From: Belliella aquatica
GTDB taxonomy: Bacteria > Bacteroidota > Bacteroidia > Cytophagales > Cyclobacteriaceae
Assembly (NCBI RefSeq): GCF_014637795.1
Contig: NZ_BMFD01000002.1
Location: forward strand, 380,996-444,995
Direction of reading: 5' to 3'
DNA: 64,000 nucleotides
In this document: positions 52,338-62,136 of the stretch, piece by piece
Position numbering within the stretch: the stretch's first letter is position 1
Layout: every line of letters begins with the position of its first letter
Notes under the pieces: generated by a model
What the model was told of the DNA's origin: nothing
The model's database searches: none
The model's input: only the letters and a program-made list of their open reading frames with translations
Program-made: the position numbers and the translations under genes

Positions 52338-53135
52338 TTATATTCCCTTTGCTCTTGCAGCTTTTGGAAGCTTAGGAGTTTTCGGCATGTTGATTTCAAC
52401 TTTGCTTTTCAGCTTCTCTTTATAATTCACGTCTTTTTTTTTAGACTCTTCCTGACCTTCCCCTTTATCCAATTTCAAATCATTTGTTTTGACTGTCCGC
52501 ATTTCACTGTCATAAACATTGATGGATTTGAATTTTGGATTTGCTTCAATAAACATAATTTCTTCCTTCCCTCCTCTTTCCATAGTAACTGGGTAAATAT
52601 TCCCCTTACTCACTGCTTTGAGTAACCACTCAGATTTGGTAGGATCCTGCATTTCCTTGATAGGCAAATCCTCTAACACCTTCTTCATATCAAACCCATA
52701 ATTTTCATGGTATTGATTCAATTTGAAGTTGCCATTCTCCTCTTTTACCCCCAAATCCAATTGAAGCCAAGCCTTGTAAGGTTCATTGTCAGCATTCAAC
52801 AAACTTTTTTCAACCGCTCTTCCTTCCATCAAGTTGAAAGCTTCTTTGGCAGAGAGTCCTTGATTTTGATAAAATGTATGTTCTTTCATGGCAATGGCAG
52901 GATTGGCATTATGCAGCATTACATCCATTTTGTTAAAGAAATACCGTTCACTTTGACTGGACTGTTTGAAATGTAAGTTGAAATCAATATTCTTCTCTTC
53001 GAATTTCATACTTATTGGCAGTTCAAAAGCTTCCTTTCCTGCTTTGATCTGTTTTTCAAGTTCCACATTCAACTTGTCTTCAAATCCTGAATACTTTAAT
53101 TTGTCTTTGAGGTAATCTAAATTTTCCTGATCCAT
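52338..53135 (-). CDS. Conjugative-element protein of unknown function (last gene of transfer operon)
   Basis: A 265-residue soluble protein without signal peptide or membrane segment. It contains FNKMDVMLHNANPAIAMKEHTFYQNQGLSAKEAFNLMEGRAV near 66-108, a stretch I associate with proteins found on Bacteroidota conjugative elements (DUF3945-like). The C-terminal tail is rich in lysine and proline (KMPKTPKLPKAARAKG-like). It is 12 bases after traN. A role in DNA processing or element maintenance is possible but unproven. Confidence 0.6.
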   Translation of the reverse strand: MDQENLDYLKDKLKYSGFEDKLNVELEKQIKAGKEAFELPISMKFEEKNIDFNLHFKQSSQSERYFFNKMDVMLHNANPAIAMKEHTFYQNQGLSAKEAFNLMEGRAVEKSLLNADNEPYKAWLQLDLGVKEENGNFKLNQYHENYGFDMKKVLEDLPIKEMQDPTKSEWLLKAVSKGNIYPVTMERGGKEEIMFIEANPKFKSINVYDSEMRTVKTNDLKLDKGEGQEESKKKDVNYKEKLKSKVEINMPKTPKLPKAARAKGI

Positions 53136-53147
53136 AATTGATAAGAT

Positions 53148-53981
53148 TTAATGGTTAATATCATATAGTCTTTTGGCTTTCAAAAGACGTTTCCCTTTGA
53201 TTTTAAGGCTCATATTTCTATCACCCTTTTCTTCGTGAAGCAGCAGATGTAGTTGTTTTTTGTCTGCTATTGTAAACTGGGGGTAAGCCAGTACCATAAC
53301 CTTGGTGTCTTTGGATGAAAGATTTGAACCTTGCTGAAGGTATTCATAGCGCTGGGGAATAAAATCTTCTCTGACACTTGTCCTTTTTACTTGTTTTTTA
53401 TCTCTGATGACCGCATTGATTTCTTCGATTTCAAAAGGAATATTAGACTGATTCTCCAAACCCAATTGAAAATAGAGCACGCCATCTTTTTGATAAATCC
53501 CAAATAGATGATAGGCCATACGGTGCTTGCGCTGCTTTTTGATCGATCGCATAGGATTGCCAATAATTTGATTGACACAATTGAGGAAATCTGCCTGATC
53601 ATGTGGAAAATCCAAAGTCAGTTTTTCGCTCTGCATCAGATCGTAAGTTGTTTTCATCGGATAATCTGAATACTGAACCTCAAACTTGTAAACCAAACCC
53701 TGATCTGTAACAACATGAAGGTTAGTATTTTCAAAGTAGCGCTTCCCTCCTTTGAGTTTAAGGATATTGCTTGCTGCGGCATCCTTTTGAGCTAGCAATG
53801 CTTTGCTTCCTCTATCAACTGAAAGGATATTCCCATCTAAAACCAAAACAGTTGTCTTATCCCAAGCCACTTCAAGAGGAGTTGGATGGCTGATTATTTT
53901 AGATTGTTGTTGTCCAAATACCGCTAATGGGGCAAGTACCATCAAAAGCAACAAGAACATAATATTTATACTGTTTTTCAT
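53148..53981 (-). CDS. traN: Conjugative transposon protein TraN (VirB9-like)
   Basis: A 277-residue exported protein with a signal peptide ending near AVFGQQ (about residue 25). The DUF4138-type pattern includes ILSVDRGSKALLAQKD near 53-68 and YFQLGLENQSNIPFEIEEINAVIRDKKQ near 170-197. In CTnDOT-type machines TraN is the outer-membrane-associated VirB9 counterpart that binds TraM. It follows traM by nine bases. Confidence 0.87.
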   Translation of the reverse strand: MKNSINIMFLLLLMVLAPLAVFGQQQSKIISHPTPLEVAWDKTTVLVLDGNILSVDRGSKALLAQKDAAASNILKLKGGKRYFENTNLHVVTDQGLVYKFEVQYSDYPMKTTYDLMQSEKLTLDFPHDQADFLNCVNQIIGNPMRSIKKQRKHRMAYHLFGIYQKDGVLYFQLGLENQSNIPFEIEEINAVIRDKKQVKRTSVREDFIPQRYEYLQQGSNLSSKDTKVMVLAYPQFTIADKKQLHLLLHEEKGDRNMSLKIKGKRLLKAKRLYDINH

Positions 53982-53990
53982 ATTCAGGAA

Positions 53991-55244
53991 TTAAGCTTGA
54001 TCAACTAGAAGTAAAGGATGGCCTTGTTTGACATTCACTTTCTTGAGTCTAGTCTTTTTACTTAGAAATCCTCTTGCTGTTTCTACACTTGTTGAAGCTA
54101 ATTGTGCTTCTAAAGTAAATCCAGGTTGCACAGGTGCATAGCCTTGAACACCTTGTCCCAAGCCTTCTTTTGCAGCATCCCTACCAATGGCTCCTGGTAT
54201 GGCTACGCCTGGCAAGGCATCCATTCCAAAAACTTCCAGTTTAACAGGTATCAGGTGATTTTCATAGCGGATGTGATCAACTTTTATTTTGAGTCTCTCA
54301 CCATCTAATTGACAAACTCCATGCACTGCAGCACCAGACTCAAAGGTCAAACCGTTGATTTCGACAGGTTCTGTTAATGTCATTTTGATGCTGCTTCCAG
54401 ATACCAATTGTTTATCTTCACCAATTATCGCTGGAAAAGAAGCAGGGACTGGCACTACCATTTGTTCAAGACTTCCCAATCCAAAAAATCCATTTTCCTC
54501 CTCACCTACCACTTCATTTTCATTCTTTAATGCTTCAGTTTTTGTATGGACTGAGAAAAACGGCTTTTCTCCTACTCCTTCTGAAACTGGAGGCGCAAAT
54601 CTATCTGGATATTGCAATGCAAGAACTTTATCCATCAACCCTTCCAATTGTAACAATTCCGGATCTGGTTCTAAATGTTTGTTATGAAGTTTTTCCATCA
54701 ATGCTTCAAGTCGATCAATATCTCCTGCGGTTGAAGCTCGTTCCAAAGGAATGTTATGATTTAATTCATAAGCAGGATCAAAATGATTTGGTAAACTGAT
54801 GTTTGGATTCTGCTTTTGATTCAGGGTCATTGTTTCCTGTTGGGAAGTCAGCTTAATCAAGCTTTGCAGCTTTTCCTCAAGTGCTATTTCTTGAGCTTTC
54901 AGCTTTTGATCCGAGGCATGCAACTCAGAATTAAAAAGGATATCCTGATTGGAGTCCTTCAAACTCAAGTCTGGCTCCTCAACAGTTTGGGCATAAGGAT
55001 CCATTCTGATTTCTTCCTTAAGTTTTCTTTCTTTATCCAAAGCTATTTCATAAGTATTCCATTTGTTGGCTTGACTTTCTTCTAGCATCACCTCAGGAAT
55101 ATCAGCCTTCAAGCCTGTACTTTCCTCAATATGCTGAGCAGGTTCAAGTAGCGTAATCCCAAACAGAAGCAATGGTACTGCGAATAGTGGAAATACTAAA
55201 AGCAGTACTTTTTTTTGATCGAATTTTAATCGTTGATTTTCCAT
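53991..55244 (-). CDS. traM: Conjugative transposon protein TraM (VirB10-like)
   Basis: A 417-residue protein with a short cytoplasmic N-terminus and one membrane helix (VLLLVFPLFAVPLLLFGITLL, about 13-33). A long Glu/Gln-rich periplasmic linker (about 60-200) precedes a C-terminal VirB10-like domain with EPVEINGLTFESGAAVHGVC near 290-309 and GVAIPGAIGRDAAKEG near 345-360. TraM spans the envelope in the mating apparatus. It overlaps the preceding small gene by 19 bases. Confidence 0.9.
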   Translation of the reverse strand: MENQRLKFDQKKVLLLVFPLFAVPLLLFGITLLEPAQHIEESTGLKADIPEVMLEESQANKWNTYEIALDKERKLKEEIRMDPYAQTVEEPDLSLKDSNQDILFNSELHASDQKLKAQEIALEEKLQSLIKLTSQQETMTLNQKQNPNISLPNHFDPAYELNHNIPLERASTAGDIDRLEALMEKLHNKHLEPDPELLQLEGLMDKVLALQYPDRFAPPVSEGVGEKPFFSVHTKTEALKNENEVVGEEENGFFGLGSLEQMVVPVPASFPAIIGEDKQLVSGSSIKMTLTEPVEINGLTFESGAAVHGVCQLDGERLKIKVDHIRYENHLIPVKLEVFGMDALPGVAIPGAIGRDAAKEGLGQGVQGYAPVQPGFTLEAQLASTSVETARGFLSKKTRLKKVNVKQGHPLLLVDQA

Positions 55245-55579
55245 GATGTATTTGTTTTTGGTTGAAATTTATTTTCTAAAGAGTCTTGCCAAACAGGGAA
55301 TAAACCCACCGGTTTCATATCCCCTGCACTGATTGAAATTGACTTAGGAGACTTGGGATTGCTAGAGATTGTGCTTTTAAATAAGCCTTGTACCAATAAG
55401 CCTGAGGACACAAATGCCAAAAGGAGGTAGGTGCAGATTCGCTGTTGAATGGAGAGTCTTACTTCCAATTGATGGAGATAATGCGCAACAGCCATTTTGA
55501 TTTGCTTTTCCTTGTAAAAGAGCAATTCAGCTAAACTTACTTTTTCAGGAGTTATACCTTTATGAATTATGTTTTCCAT
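55226..55579 (-). CDS. Small membrane protein of the transfer operon (TraL-like position)
   Basis: A 117-residue protein with one membrane helix (ICTYLLLAFVSSGLLVQGLF, about 48-67), a cytoplasmic N-terminal half and a periplasmic tail. It lies between traK and traM, the position of traL in CTnDOT-type operons. Sequence resemblance alone is not enough to be certain. Confidence 0.65.
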   Translation of the reverse strand: MENIIHKGITPEKVSLAELLFYKEKQIKMAVAHYLHQLEVRLSIQQRICTYLLLAFVSSGLLVQGLFKSTISSNPKSPKSISISAGDMKPVGLFPVWQDSLENKFQPKTNTSWKIND

Positions 55580-55583
55580 GGTC

Positions 55584-56210
55584 TTAGCGTTTGGTTACTT
55601 TGATGTCTTCATTCAGTAAGGTTTCCCATCGTTCAATCAAAAATCCGTGGGGATTATGTGTTGATCGGGCGACTTCTCTTAGCCTTCCTCTGGTGATAAG
55701 GACTCTTATCACTTCTGAGGTAGTCCGTACAATCTTTTGTTTGCCGTAATAAGTGAATTCATAAGGATGGGCCTCTAGGCTAATTTGAATTGAATCCATT
55801 TCAATTTCTTGAGAGACATTCCCTGCCAGCAATTGATTGTAAAAACCTTTTTCTTTGAGGTTGTCATAAGCCCTTTTTGCTGATTGGTCAGCCAAATAGA
55901 GCGCAGCATTGATTTGGTTGGCTATCAGTTGTTCGTCAGGAGACAGTTCAAAAAAGTGCTGATGAAATCTATTGATATGACTATTTGCCTCCACTTCTAC
56001 TTGAGCATCTCTACTGCTTGCAAAAGCTTCCAAGACCTGCCCATTTGCTAAGACATAGACCCTTTGATTGAGTGACTTCAATTCATGGCTGTGGTATATA
56101 AACACCGCTGCTGTCATCAGAAAAGCACCTCCAGCTATCAGCAATGCAAAACCTCTGACCATTTGAAAAGCAGTCTGAATGTTCTTGAGTTGTTTGATTG
56201 GTTGCATCAT
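55584..56210 (-). CDS. traK: Conjugative transposon protein TraK (VirB8-like)
   Basis: A 208-residue inner-membrane protein with one helix (GFALLIAGGAFLMTAAVFIY, about 20-39). A periplasmic domain follows with LSPDEQLIANQINAALYLADQSAKRAYDNLKEKGFYNQLLAGN near 92-135, typical of TraK. VirB8-like proteins help assemble the transfer channel. It starts 25 bases after traJ. Confidence 0.9.
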   Translation of the reverse strand: MMQPIKQLKNIQTAFQMVRGFALLIAGGAFLMTAAVFIYHSHELKSLNQRVYVLANGQVLEAFASSRDAQVEVEANSHINRFHQHFFELSPDEQLIANQINAALYLADQSAKRAYDNLKEKGFYNQLLAGNVSQEIEMDSIQISLEAHPYEFTYYGKQKIVRTTSEVIRVLITRGRLREVARSTHNPHGFLIERWETLLNEDIKVTKR

Positions 56211-56235
56211 CTTTTTATTCTTTTCTAATTAGAAA

Positions 56236-57369
56236 TCACTTGATCAATTTGGTAGCAACTATGGGAGCAGCCATCGCCATTCCTGTAGCTTTATGTAGGA
56301 GACTATCTCTTCCTCCTGGACTGATGATGTAATTGGCCACAGAAGGCACTGTGAAATAGCCAATGATGGCGATGACCATAAAAATGAGATAGGCAGTATC
56401 CGCCTGTGAGAAGAAGGTCTTTCCTTCATTCCCCAATTGAGCCAAGTCAATCCGCAGCATGTTTTCCTGTATTTTGGCGATGATAGCACCGAATATATTG
56501 GCTACAGGTAGCCACATAAAAACATTGATATATCTGGCAATCCAGTTATTGAGCGTTTGCTGAAATCCATCAAATACAGCAAGTCCAAAAACCAGCGGGC
56601 CAAGAATGGCCAAAACAATCAAATAAAAAGTGCGGATGGTATTGATTGCCAGACTTGCTGCCATAAATAAAACCTGAAGGATTTCACTCATCCATCTCTT
56701 GATACTGGTTTTGAATTCATGGGCAACTCTTTCCATGGTCATCCTAATGGATGAGCTAAACCTATCAATTATTGATGAATTATTAGATTCTTCTTCAGGG
56801 TTGGCATATTTATAATATAGGTCGCTTTCATCAACACCATCGTCAAAAGGATAAAGTTCTCCATAAAATCCAGTGTCTTGTATACGCTTCTTTTCTGCCA
56901 GCAATTCAGCTATAGAGCTGTTGGTTCCCACCACCATGGCATTGGTGACGTTAGCAACAGGTTGTAAAATCCCATTCATCAAGGCTAAAACAGAAGGAAA
57001 GAGGAGAATGGCTAAACCCAGAGCAAAGGGTCTCAGCAAGGGATAAAAATCAACAGTTTCAGCTTGTGCAATGTGTTTCCAAACCCTAGAACCAATATAA
57101 AATATAGCAGCAAAGCCAGCAATCGCTCTAGAAACTCCTATCAATTGGCTGCTTAGCGGAATCATGTCCATATAGAGGTTGTCCAATACTTGATGAAATC
57201 CACCTATTTGATTATTTCCTACCTGAGCGAAAAGATCAAAAGGACTCAGTAAGAACAAAAAGAAGAATGCAAGCCCATTTTGCCTGTTTACCAAAGGTTT
57301 CCACCTTACTAATTCTATTTTGAAAAGCTTAAATTGAGGTATCTTCATTTGCATATTTTTATTACTCAT
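56236..57369 (-). CDS. traJ: Conjugative transposon protein TraJ (VirB6-like)
   Basis: A 377-residue polytopic membrane protein with about seven hydrophobic segments. FHQVLDNLYMDMIPLSSQLIGVSRAIAGFAAIFYIGSRVWKHIA near 57-100 and the C-terminal YIISPGGRDSLLHKATGMA near 345 are typical of TraJ. VirB6-like proteins form the inner part of the transfer channel. Its start overlaps the preceding gene by four bases. Confidence 0.9.
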   Translation of the reverse strand: MSNKNMQMKIPQFKLFKIELVRWKPLVNRQNGLAFFFLFLLSPFDLFAQVGNNQIGGFHQVLDNLYMDMIPLSSQLIGVSRAIAGFAAIFYIGSRVWKHIAQAETVDFYPLLRPFALGLAILLFPSVLALMNGILQPVANVTNAMVVGTNSSIAELLAEKKRIQDTGFYGELYPFDDGVDESDLYYKYANPEEESNNSSIIDRFSSSIRMTMERVAHEFKTSIKRWMSEILQVLFMAASLAINTIRTFYLIVLAILGPLVFGLAVFDGFQQTLNNWIARYINVFMWLPVANIFGAIIAKIQENMLRIDLAQLGNEGKTFFSQADTAYLIFMVIAIIGYFTVPSVANYIISPGGRDSLLHKATGMAMAAPIVATKLIK

Positions 57370-57995
57370 CGATTTATTTCTTCAAGTGTAGCCATTGAAT
57401 TCTTGTCCTTTTGGCGCATCAGCCCAAGGGCTTTAACATTGTTATTAAAAGAAATTAGGAACTTAAACATGCTGTCCGACTCCGAGTGAATGCGATCAAT
57501 GGCCTTGAGTCTTTGTTCATCAGACATGGTCAAACTTCCAGAAGTGATGATCATGATCACTTCATCCAGATTTCTGAGTGATAGCTTAAAAAGGTTTTGG
57601 TAAACAGCCATCAGGTAATCCAGCTCCTCCATGCGATACACCCCTGCATTTCTAAAACTGTTATAAGCCGCTCTATAAGTTTGAAGGATGAAAGCTTGGA
57701 ATCTGATGATTTCCCCTACCCTTCTGTAATTGCTAATATTCGGATTAACCTCACTGAGACCATCCATAAACACTTTGTGCAAACTGAAATTTCCTTGACT
57801 TAAATCTCTTATTCCATTATATCCTCGAGTCAGAATTTGATAACCATTGAGCATATTTGAATAGATTCCTCTGAATTGCTCTAGCTTTTCGACATTGAGC
57901 AGGAGTTGAACCACTTCTTGTTCTTGTGCTTTAGACTTTGAGGAGTTCAAAGTCAAAAAGAATAGCAGAAGTATAGCATAGGTATATGATTTCAT
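57366..57995 (-). CDS. Exported transfer-operon protein, VirB5-like paralogue 1
   Basis: A 209-residue helical protein with a signal peptide ending near SKAQEQ (about residue 24). It shares a layout with the next upstream protein: a YxxMLxGYQ-type helix, G(N/E)FSLH and xLxMSxEQRLxxIxxI, so the two are tandem paralogues. They occupy the place of traI-type genes before traJ. A minor-pilin or VirB5-like role is a guess. Four-base overlaps on both sides indicate tight coupling. Confidence 0.65.
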   Translation of the reverse strand: MKSYTYAILLLFFLTLNSSKSKAQEQEVVQLLLNVEKLEQFRGIYSNMLNGYQILTRGYNGIRDLSQGNFSLHKVFMDGLSEVNPNISNYRRVGEIIRFQAFILQTYRAAYNSFRNAGVYRMEELDYLMAVYQNLFKLSLRNLDEVIMIITSGSLTMSDEQRLKAIDRIHSESDSMFKFLISFNNNVKALGLMRQKDKNSMATLEEINR

Positions 57996-58633
57996 CTGAG
58001 TAGGATGTTTTGTAAAACTTGATTTTCTCTTTTGATCTTAGAGCCATAAGCTTGATGGAAATCCAGCATTCTATTCAGCGCAAAAAGATCATTGTTGATG
58101 GCTTCTAGTTCCTCTTGCATGGATTTGATTAAGGTTAATCTCTGTTCAGGTTCCATTTGATAGTTTCCCGGTCGAATGAACGCATCCATTTTAATCGTTG
58201 CTTCCAAAGTCTTTGCGAGCATTCCCGCATAGACCTCACCTAAAAACAGCCGTTCTTCCGTATCGAGATTCATCTTTTGCATGCGTTGTCTTGAACTTCT
58301 GATTGCTACCGCCAAACCTAGGTACTCTTGTGTCAGTTGAACTGCATTCGCTAAAGGTTCCAATTGAGGACTTAATCCCAGCATTGTATGAAGGTGGTTT
58401 GAGTGTAGGCTGAATTCTCCTGATTTGATTTCCCTGACCATCCCGCTCCCAGCCTGGAAAGTCTGATACCCTTTTTGCAAAAGATTTCCGTACACTTCTA
58501 AAGCAGCAATTTGGGTAATCAGATATTCCTTTTGTGTTCTCTTCTGCCTGAACCATTCATTGAAAGTTTGTGCAACAGACATTTGGCAAAAGAACAAGAG
58601 TACACCCATGATCAATAAGGCTTTTGCTTTCAT
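57992..58633 (-). CDS. Exported transfer-operon protein, VirB5-like paralogue 2
   Basis: A 213-residue helical protein with a signal peptide ending near MSVAQ (about residue 22). LEVYGNLLQKGYQTFQAGSGMVREIKSGEFSLHSNHL near 46-82 and MEPEQRLTLIKSM near 158-170 align with the neighbouring paralogue. The role is presumed structural in the mating apparatus. Confidence 0.65.
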   Translation of the reverse strand: MKAKALLIMGVLLFFCQMSVAQTFNEWFRQKRTQKEYLITQIAALEVYGNLLQKGYQTFQAGSGMVREIKSGEFSLHSNHLHTMLGLSPQLEPLANAVQLTQEYLGLAVAIRSSRQRMQKMNLDTEERLFLGEVYAGMLAKTLEATIKMDAFIRPGNYQMEPEQRLTLIKSMQEELEAINNDLFALNRMLDFHQAYGSKIKRENQVLQNILLR

Positions 58634-59337
58634 TGTTGTATTGATTTTAGCGTATTCAATTCCTTTTTACTTTGCTTCCTATATTGAGAAATCAGCAGAT
58701 TATGCGTGTTGTACCTTCGGAGCGCATCATAATTCACTTGGATTTTCATCCCCAATTCATGAATCCCATCTAGCCTGCCGGCATCACCTATGTTGGTCAG
58801 TTGATTTTTCATCAAAAAAGTAAGTTGATCCAAGTGAAGAAGACTTTCTTGAAGAATACCTGAATAGATCACCTGCTTTTTCTGTAATTCCTCGAAAGTA
58901 AAATCTCCACTTTGCGTAAGAAGCCTCCAAGTTTGCTGGTATTCATTGAGTAGCGCTGCTTGAATCTTGGCAATGTCCTTCACTCTTTGATATTGGCTAA
59001 TCAGATTTTTTACTCTCCAAAGCCCTTGATAATAGTCTTCGTAAAGTGTTTTTTGCCTTCCTGTCCAATCTGCTATCTCTTCCAGTCTGAGTTTTGACAG
59101 TGCATTCTCAATAGTTTTCTGAGCATTCTGAAGCCAAATACTTTCATTTTGTAAGCGCTGTATTTGAAGATCTACTGCAATAATTACCTTTTTCACTCCT
59201 TGCCTGATAATCTCAGCAATAGCTATAGGAGCTGCCTCCACTGGTTTGGGTTGAGTGCAAACCATCAATCCCATCAAGAGACAAATCATGCTTTTGGCTA
59301 TAATGGAAGACCATGAACACTTGAGTATTTTCATCAT
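58630..59337 (-). CDS. Conjugal transfer protein TraI-like (exported, helical)
   Basis: A 235-residue protein with an N-terminal export segment (about 12-35). A long helical part follows with VDLQIQRLQNESIWLQNAQK and LEEIADWTGRQKTLYEDYYQGLWRVKNLI near 55-115, typical of TraI-like proteins of non-Bacteroides Bacteroidota elements. It resembles VirB5-type minor pilus proteins in size and helical content. It lies four bases after traG. Confidence 0.72.
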   Translation of the reverse strand: MMKILKCSWSSIIAKSMICLLMGLMVCTQPKPVEAAPIAIAEIIRQGVKKVIIAVDLQIQRLQNESIWLQNAQKTIENALSKLRLEEIADWTGRQKTLYEDYYQGLWRVKNLISQYQRVKDIAKIQAALLNEYQQTWRLLTQSGDFTFEELQKKQVIYSGILQESLLHLDQLTFLMKNQLTNIGDAGRLDGIHELGMKIQVNYDALRRYNTHNLLISQYRKQSKKELNTLKSIQQ

Positions 59338-59341
59338 TGAT

Positions 59342-61801
59342 TTAAGGTTTATTTTGAGATCTGATTTCAGCAGCCATGGCTTTGATGGCTTGTTTTCTAT
59401 CCCCCTTGTATTGCTTGGTCAATTCCTCTAGTCTATGCTTTTCTGCTTCTTCGGTGCTGTAAGTGAGGTATTCCTCCAAGCTGACTTCTGTCCGATAGAC
59501 TCTACCGACTGGCCCAAGACCGATAAAAACCTCTTTATATTTCCGCTTTGGATCATTGGCCTTATTGATCGAAAGGATTTGCATCTTTTCCTTTTCGGTA
59601 AGTCCAAGTAATTCTTGAATCTGATGGAATTTGTTTTGGTATTTGGACTGATCCAAAAGGATTTTACAATCTGAATTGTTGATGATTGCATCTTTGACTA
59701 CAGGTGAACTGATAATATCATCCACCTCCTGAGTGACCACGATGGCTTCTCCGAAAAACTTCCTGACAGTCTTGAACAGGTATTTGATGTATTCTGCCAT
59801 TCCCTCTTTGGCAATGGCCTTCCATGCTTCCTCTATCAAAATCATTTTCCTAATCCCCTTCAACTTTCTCATTTTGGAAATGAAAATCTCCATAATGATC
59901 AGTGTTACCACTGGGAAGAGAATTGGGTGATCTTTGATGTTATCTAATTCAAAGACAATAAACCTTTGGTTGAGCAGATCTAAGTTCTCTTTGGCATTCA
60001 GTAAATAATCAAATTCACCTCCCTTATAATAAGGTTTGAGGACATATAGGAAATTGGCTAAATCAAAATCTTTGGTACTCACCTTTTCCTTGCTCAAAGC
60101 CAAAGCAAAATCCGCTTGTAAAAATTCATAGAAAGTGTCAAAGCATGGAAAGCATTTTTGATTTGCATCCAAGTGGACATAATAAGCTTTCAAGGCATTG
60201 GAGATTGCCACATATTCACTTCTTGTAAATTTCTCATCATCCTTCTTCCAAAGTGCCAAAAGCAAAGTTTTGAGACTCTCTTTTTTCTCAGTATCCAGCA
60301 CTTGATCTCCAAGGAAGAAAGGATTAAAATGAATGGGGTGTTTTTCTTCGTAAGTAAAATAATATCCACCAACCAAATCGCAGAGACCTTTATATGAATG
60401 ACCCACATCCACCAAGACCACATGTGTTCCCTGTTCGTAATAACTTCTGACCATGTGGTTAGTAAAAAAGCTTTTCCCAGAGCCAGACGGACCCAAGACA
60501 AACTTATTCCTGTTGGTAATCCAGCCTTTTTTCATGGGCTCATCGGATAAATCCACTTGAATTGGAGAACCATAAATCCGTTCCCCCAATCTGATTCCAA
60601 ACCTTCCTGGGGAAGAGCGGTATTGTGTTTCAGGTATCAGAAAGCAAGCAGCAGTTTCTGAAAAAGTCGTAAATGCTTCATTCATAGGAAATGCACCTTG
60701 ATTCCCAGGTATTCCTGCCCAATAGATTTGAGGCGCACCAATTGTTTCCAATTTTGGAAGCAAATTCATCTTAGCTAATGCAGCAGCTGCACTATTTTTC
60801 AGCTCAGGAAGTTTTTGTCTGTCCTCCATCCAACAGAGTAAATTGAAATGGGCATGTACTGGTGTTCTCCCCTCTTTGATGGCTTCATTTAAATAATCTT
60901 GGATGGCATCGGCAGCTATGGCATTTTCTCTGCTGTAAGCAGAAAGAGAAAACATGCGCAATCGCTTCGCTTCCAATTCTTTGGTCATCTTCAACCTATC
61001 ATCAATAAAAATATATTGATTGAAGCAATGATTACAGGGCAAAAGCACCCCAACCGGAGCTGTGTAAGCACTATGAAATGGGCTCTTATCTGTCGTATAA
61101 GGTTCATAAACCTGAACAGGAGCGCATAGATTAGGCATATCAGCCGTATCTGCCAAAGCATACAACAAGGGATAGTTTCCTCCAATATTCCAATCAGGAA
61201 AAAACTGAATATCTGCCAACTCCTTAGACTTGCCCAAACCAGTTTGCAATAAAATCGGGCTATTCAATCCCAACAAATCAGAATCTTTCAGTCTATTAAC
61301 CCCAATTCCCCCATCAACCAGGACTTGTACAACCTGTCCCAAGGTGGTTTCCATATCAGGAATAAAAGAAGAATCAAGGAGTTCTTTGCTTACCAAATGG
61401 TTTCGCAGTAAATTAGATAAAGAAGAATCCAAAGGCTTCGTTTCAGGATTTTTCTTGGTCAGCATCAAAATGCTTTGGTGAGTCAATACCCGTCTTTCAT
61501 GAAAGAAACTTTCACTGCATCTATCCAAAAAACCTTGATCAGCCTCAAAATCTGCTTGATGGCTTTGTTCTAAAAACCAATCCTGTTTATGAAAGATAAA
61601 CCCAGAAGGCAGGAGCTTAATTGCTTTTACAAAAGCTTCATGAAGCGCTTCAAACCTCCCTTGAGAAAGCGTGAAAACTTCAGGAAGCTGCAATTCAAAG
61701 CAAGCCGTAATGTCAGCCTGCTTTGAAATAATCAGATCCTGTTCTATAGAAAGCAAAGGAAACAGTGCTTCCATTTCCTTGGCGGACTTTTGTGCAATCA
61801 T
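59342..61801 (-). CDS. traG: Conjugation ATPase TraG (VirB4-like)
   Basis: An 819-residue VirB4-family ATPase that powers the type IV secretion system. The Walker A motif is in VLGPSGSGKSFFTNH near 433-447 and Walker B in KMILIEEAWKAIAKEGM near 655. ITQEVDDIISSPVVKDAIINNSDCKILLDQ near 695-725 is typical of TraG. The N-terminal half shows the VirB4 CagE-like domain. It overlaps traF by four bases. Confidence 0.96.
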   Translation of the reverse strand: MIAQKSAKEMEALFPLLSIEQDLIISKQADITACFELQLPEVFTLSQGRFEALHEAFVKAIKLLPSGFIFHKQDWFLEQSHQADFEADQGFLDRCSESFFHERRVLTHQSILMLTKKNPETKPLDSSLSNLLRNHLVSKELLDSSFIPDMETTLGQVVQVLVDGGIGVNRLKDSDLLGLNSPILLQTGLGKSKELADIQFFPDWNIGGNYPLLYALADTADMPNLCAPVQVYEPYTTDKSPFHSAYTAPVGVLLPCNHCFNQYIFIDDRLKMTKELEAKRLRMFSLSAYSRENAIAADAIQDYLNEAIKEGRTPVHAHFNLLCWMEDRQKLPELKNSAAAALAKMNLLPKLETIGAPQIYWAGIPGNQGAFPMNEAFTTFSETAACFLIPETQYRSSPGRFGIRLGERIYGSPIQVDLSDEPMKKGWITNRNKFVLGPSGSGKSFFTNHMVRSYYEQGTHVVLVDVGHSYKGLCDLVGGYYFTYEEKHPIHFNPFFLGDQVLDTEKKESLKTLLLALWKKDDEKFTRSEYVAISNALKAYYVHLDANQKCFPCFDTFYEFLQADFALALSKEKVSTKDFDLANFLYVLKPYYKGGEFDYLLNAKENLDLLNQRFIVFELDNIKDHPILFPVVTLIIMEIFISKMRKLKGIRKMILIEEAWKAIAKEGMAEYIKYLFKTVRKFFGEAIVVTQEVDDIISSPVVKDAIINNSDCKILLDQSKYQNKFHQIQELLGLTEKEKMQILSINKANDPKRKYKEVFIGLGPVGRVYRTEVSLEEYLTYSTEEAEKHRLEELTKQYKGDRKQAIKAMAAEIRSQNKP

Positions 61802-62136
61802 AAATAGGTAGATTTTTTTAGATTCAATAAAAACCTTCTATCTCTCAACTTGATAGCCCTAGGGACTTGTCTTAAAGCCATTTGCTTCATCATTCCATAA
61901 GCGCCAAAGGTTCTATTAAGCGCATAAACCTTAGAATACAAAGTTGCAAATGCCAACCCGCAGATGATGGCATTTATCAGCATTGGCATGCCAGTCAGAT
62001 AAAAGGTGGTGAACAGCACTAACACGCCTAATAGGCCAATTCCCATATAGGCAATGTATTGTGCTTGGAATCCTTTGAACTCCATGGGTTTGTTCACCCC
62101 TTTATTGATCGGATAAGTTTTAATCATTTTATCCAA
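61798..62136 (-). CDS. traF: Conjugative transposon protein TraF (DUF4133, VirB3-like)
   Basis: A 112-residue membrane protein. YPINKGVNKPMEFKGFQAQYI near 8-28 is the DUF4133 signature, followed by two helices (about 30-48 and 52-70). VirB3-like proteins associate with the VirB4 ATPase, whose gene follows. It overlaps traE by eight bases. Confidence 0.92.
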   Translation of the reverse strand: MDKMIKTYPINKGVNKPMEFKGFQAQYIAYMGIGLLGVLVLFTTFYLTGMPMLINAIICGLAFATLYSKVYALNRTFGAYGMMKQMALRQVPRAIKLRDRRFLLNLKKSTYL

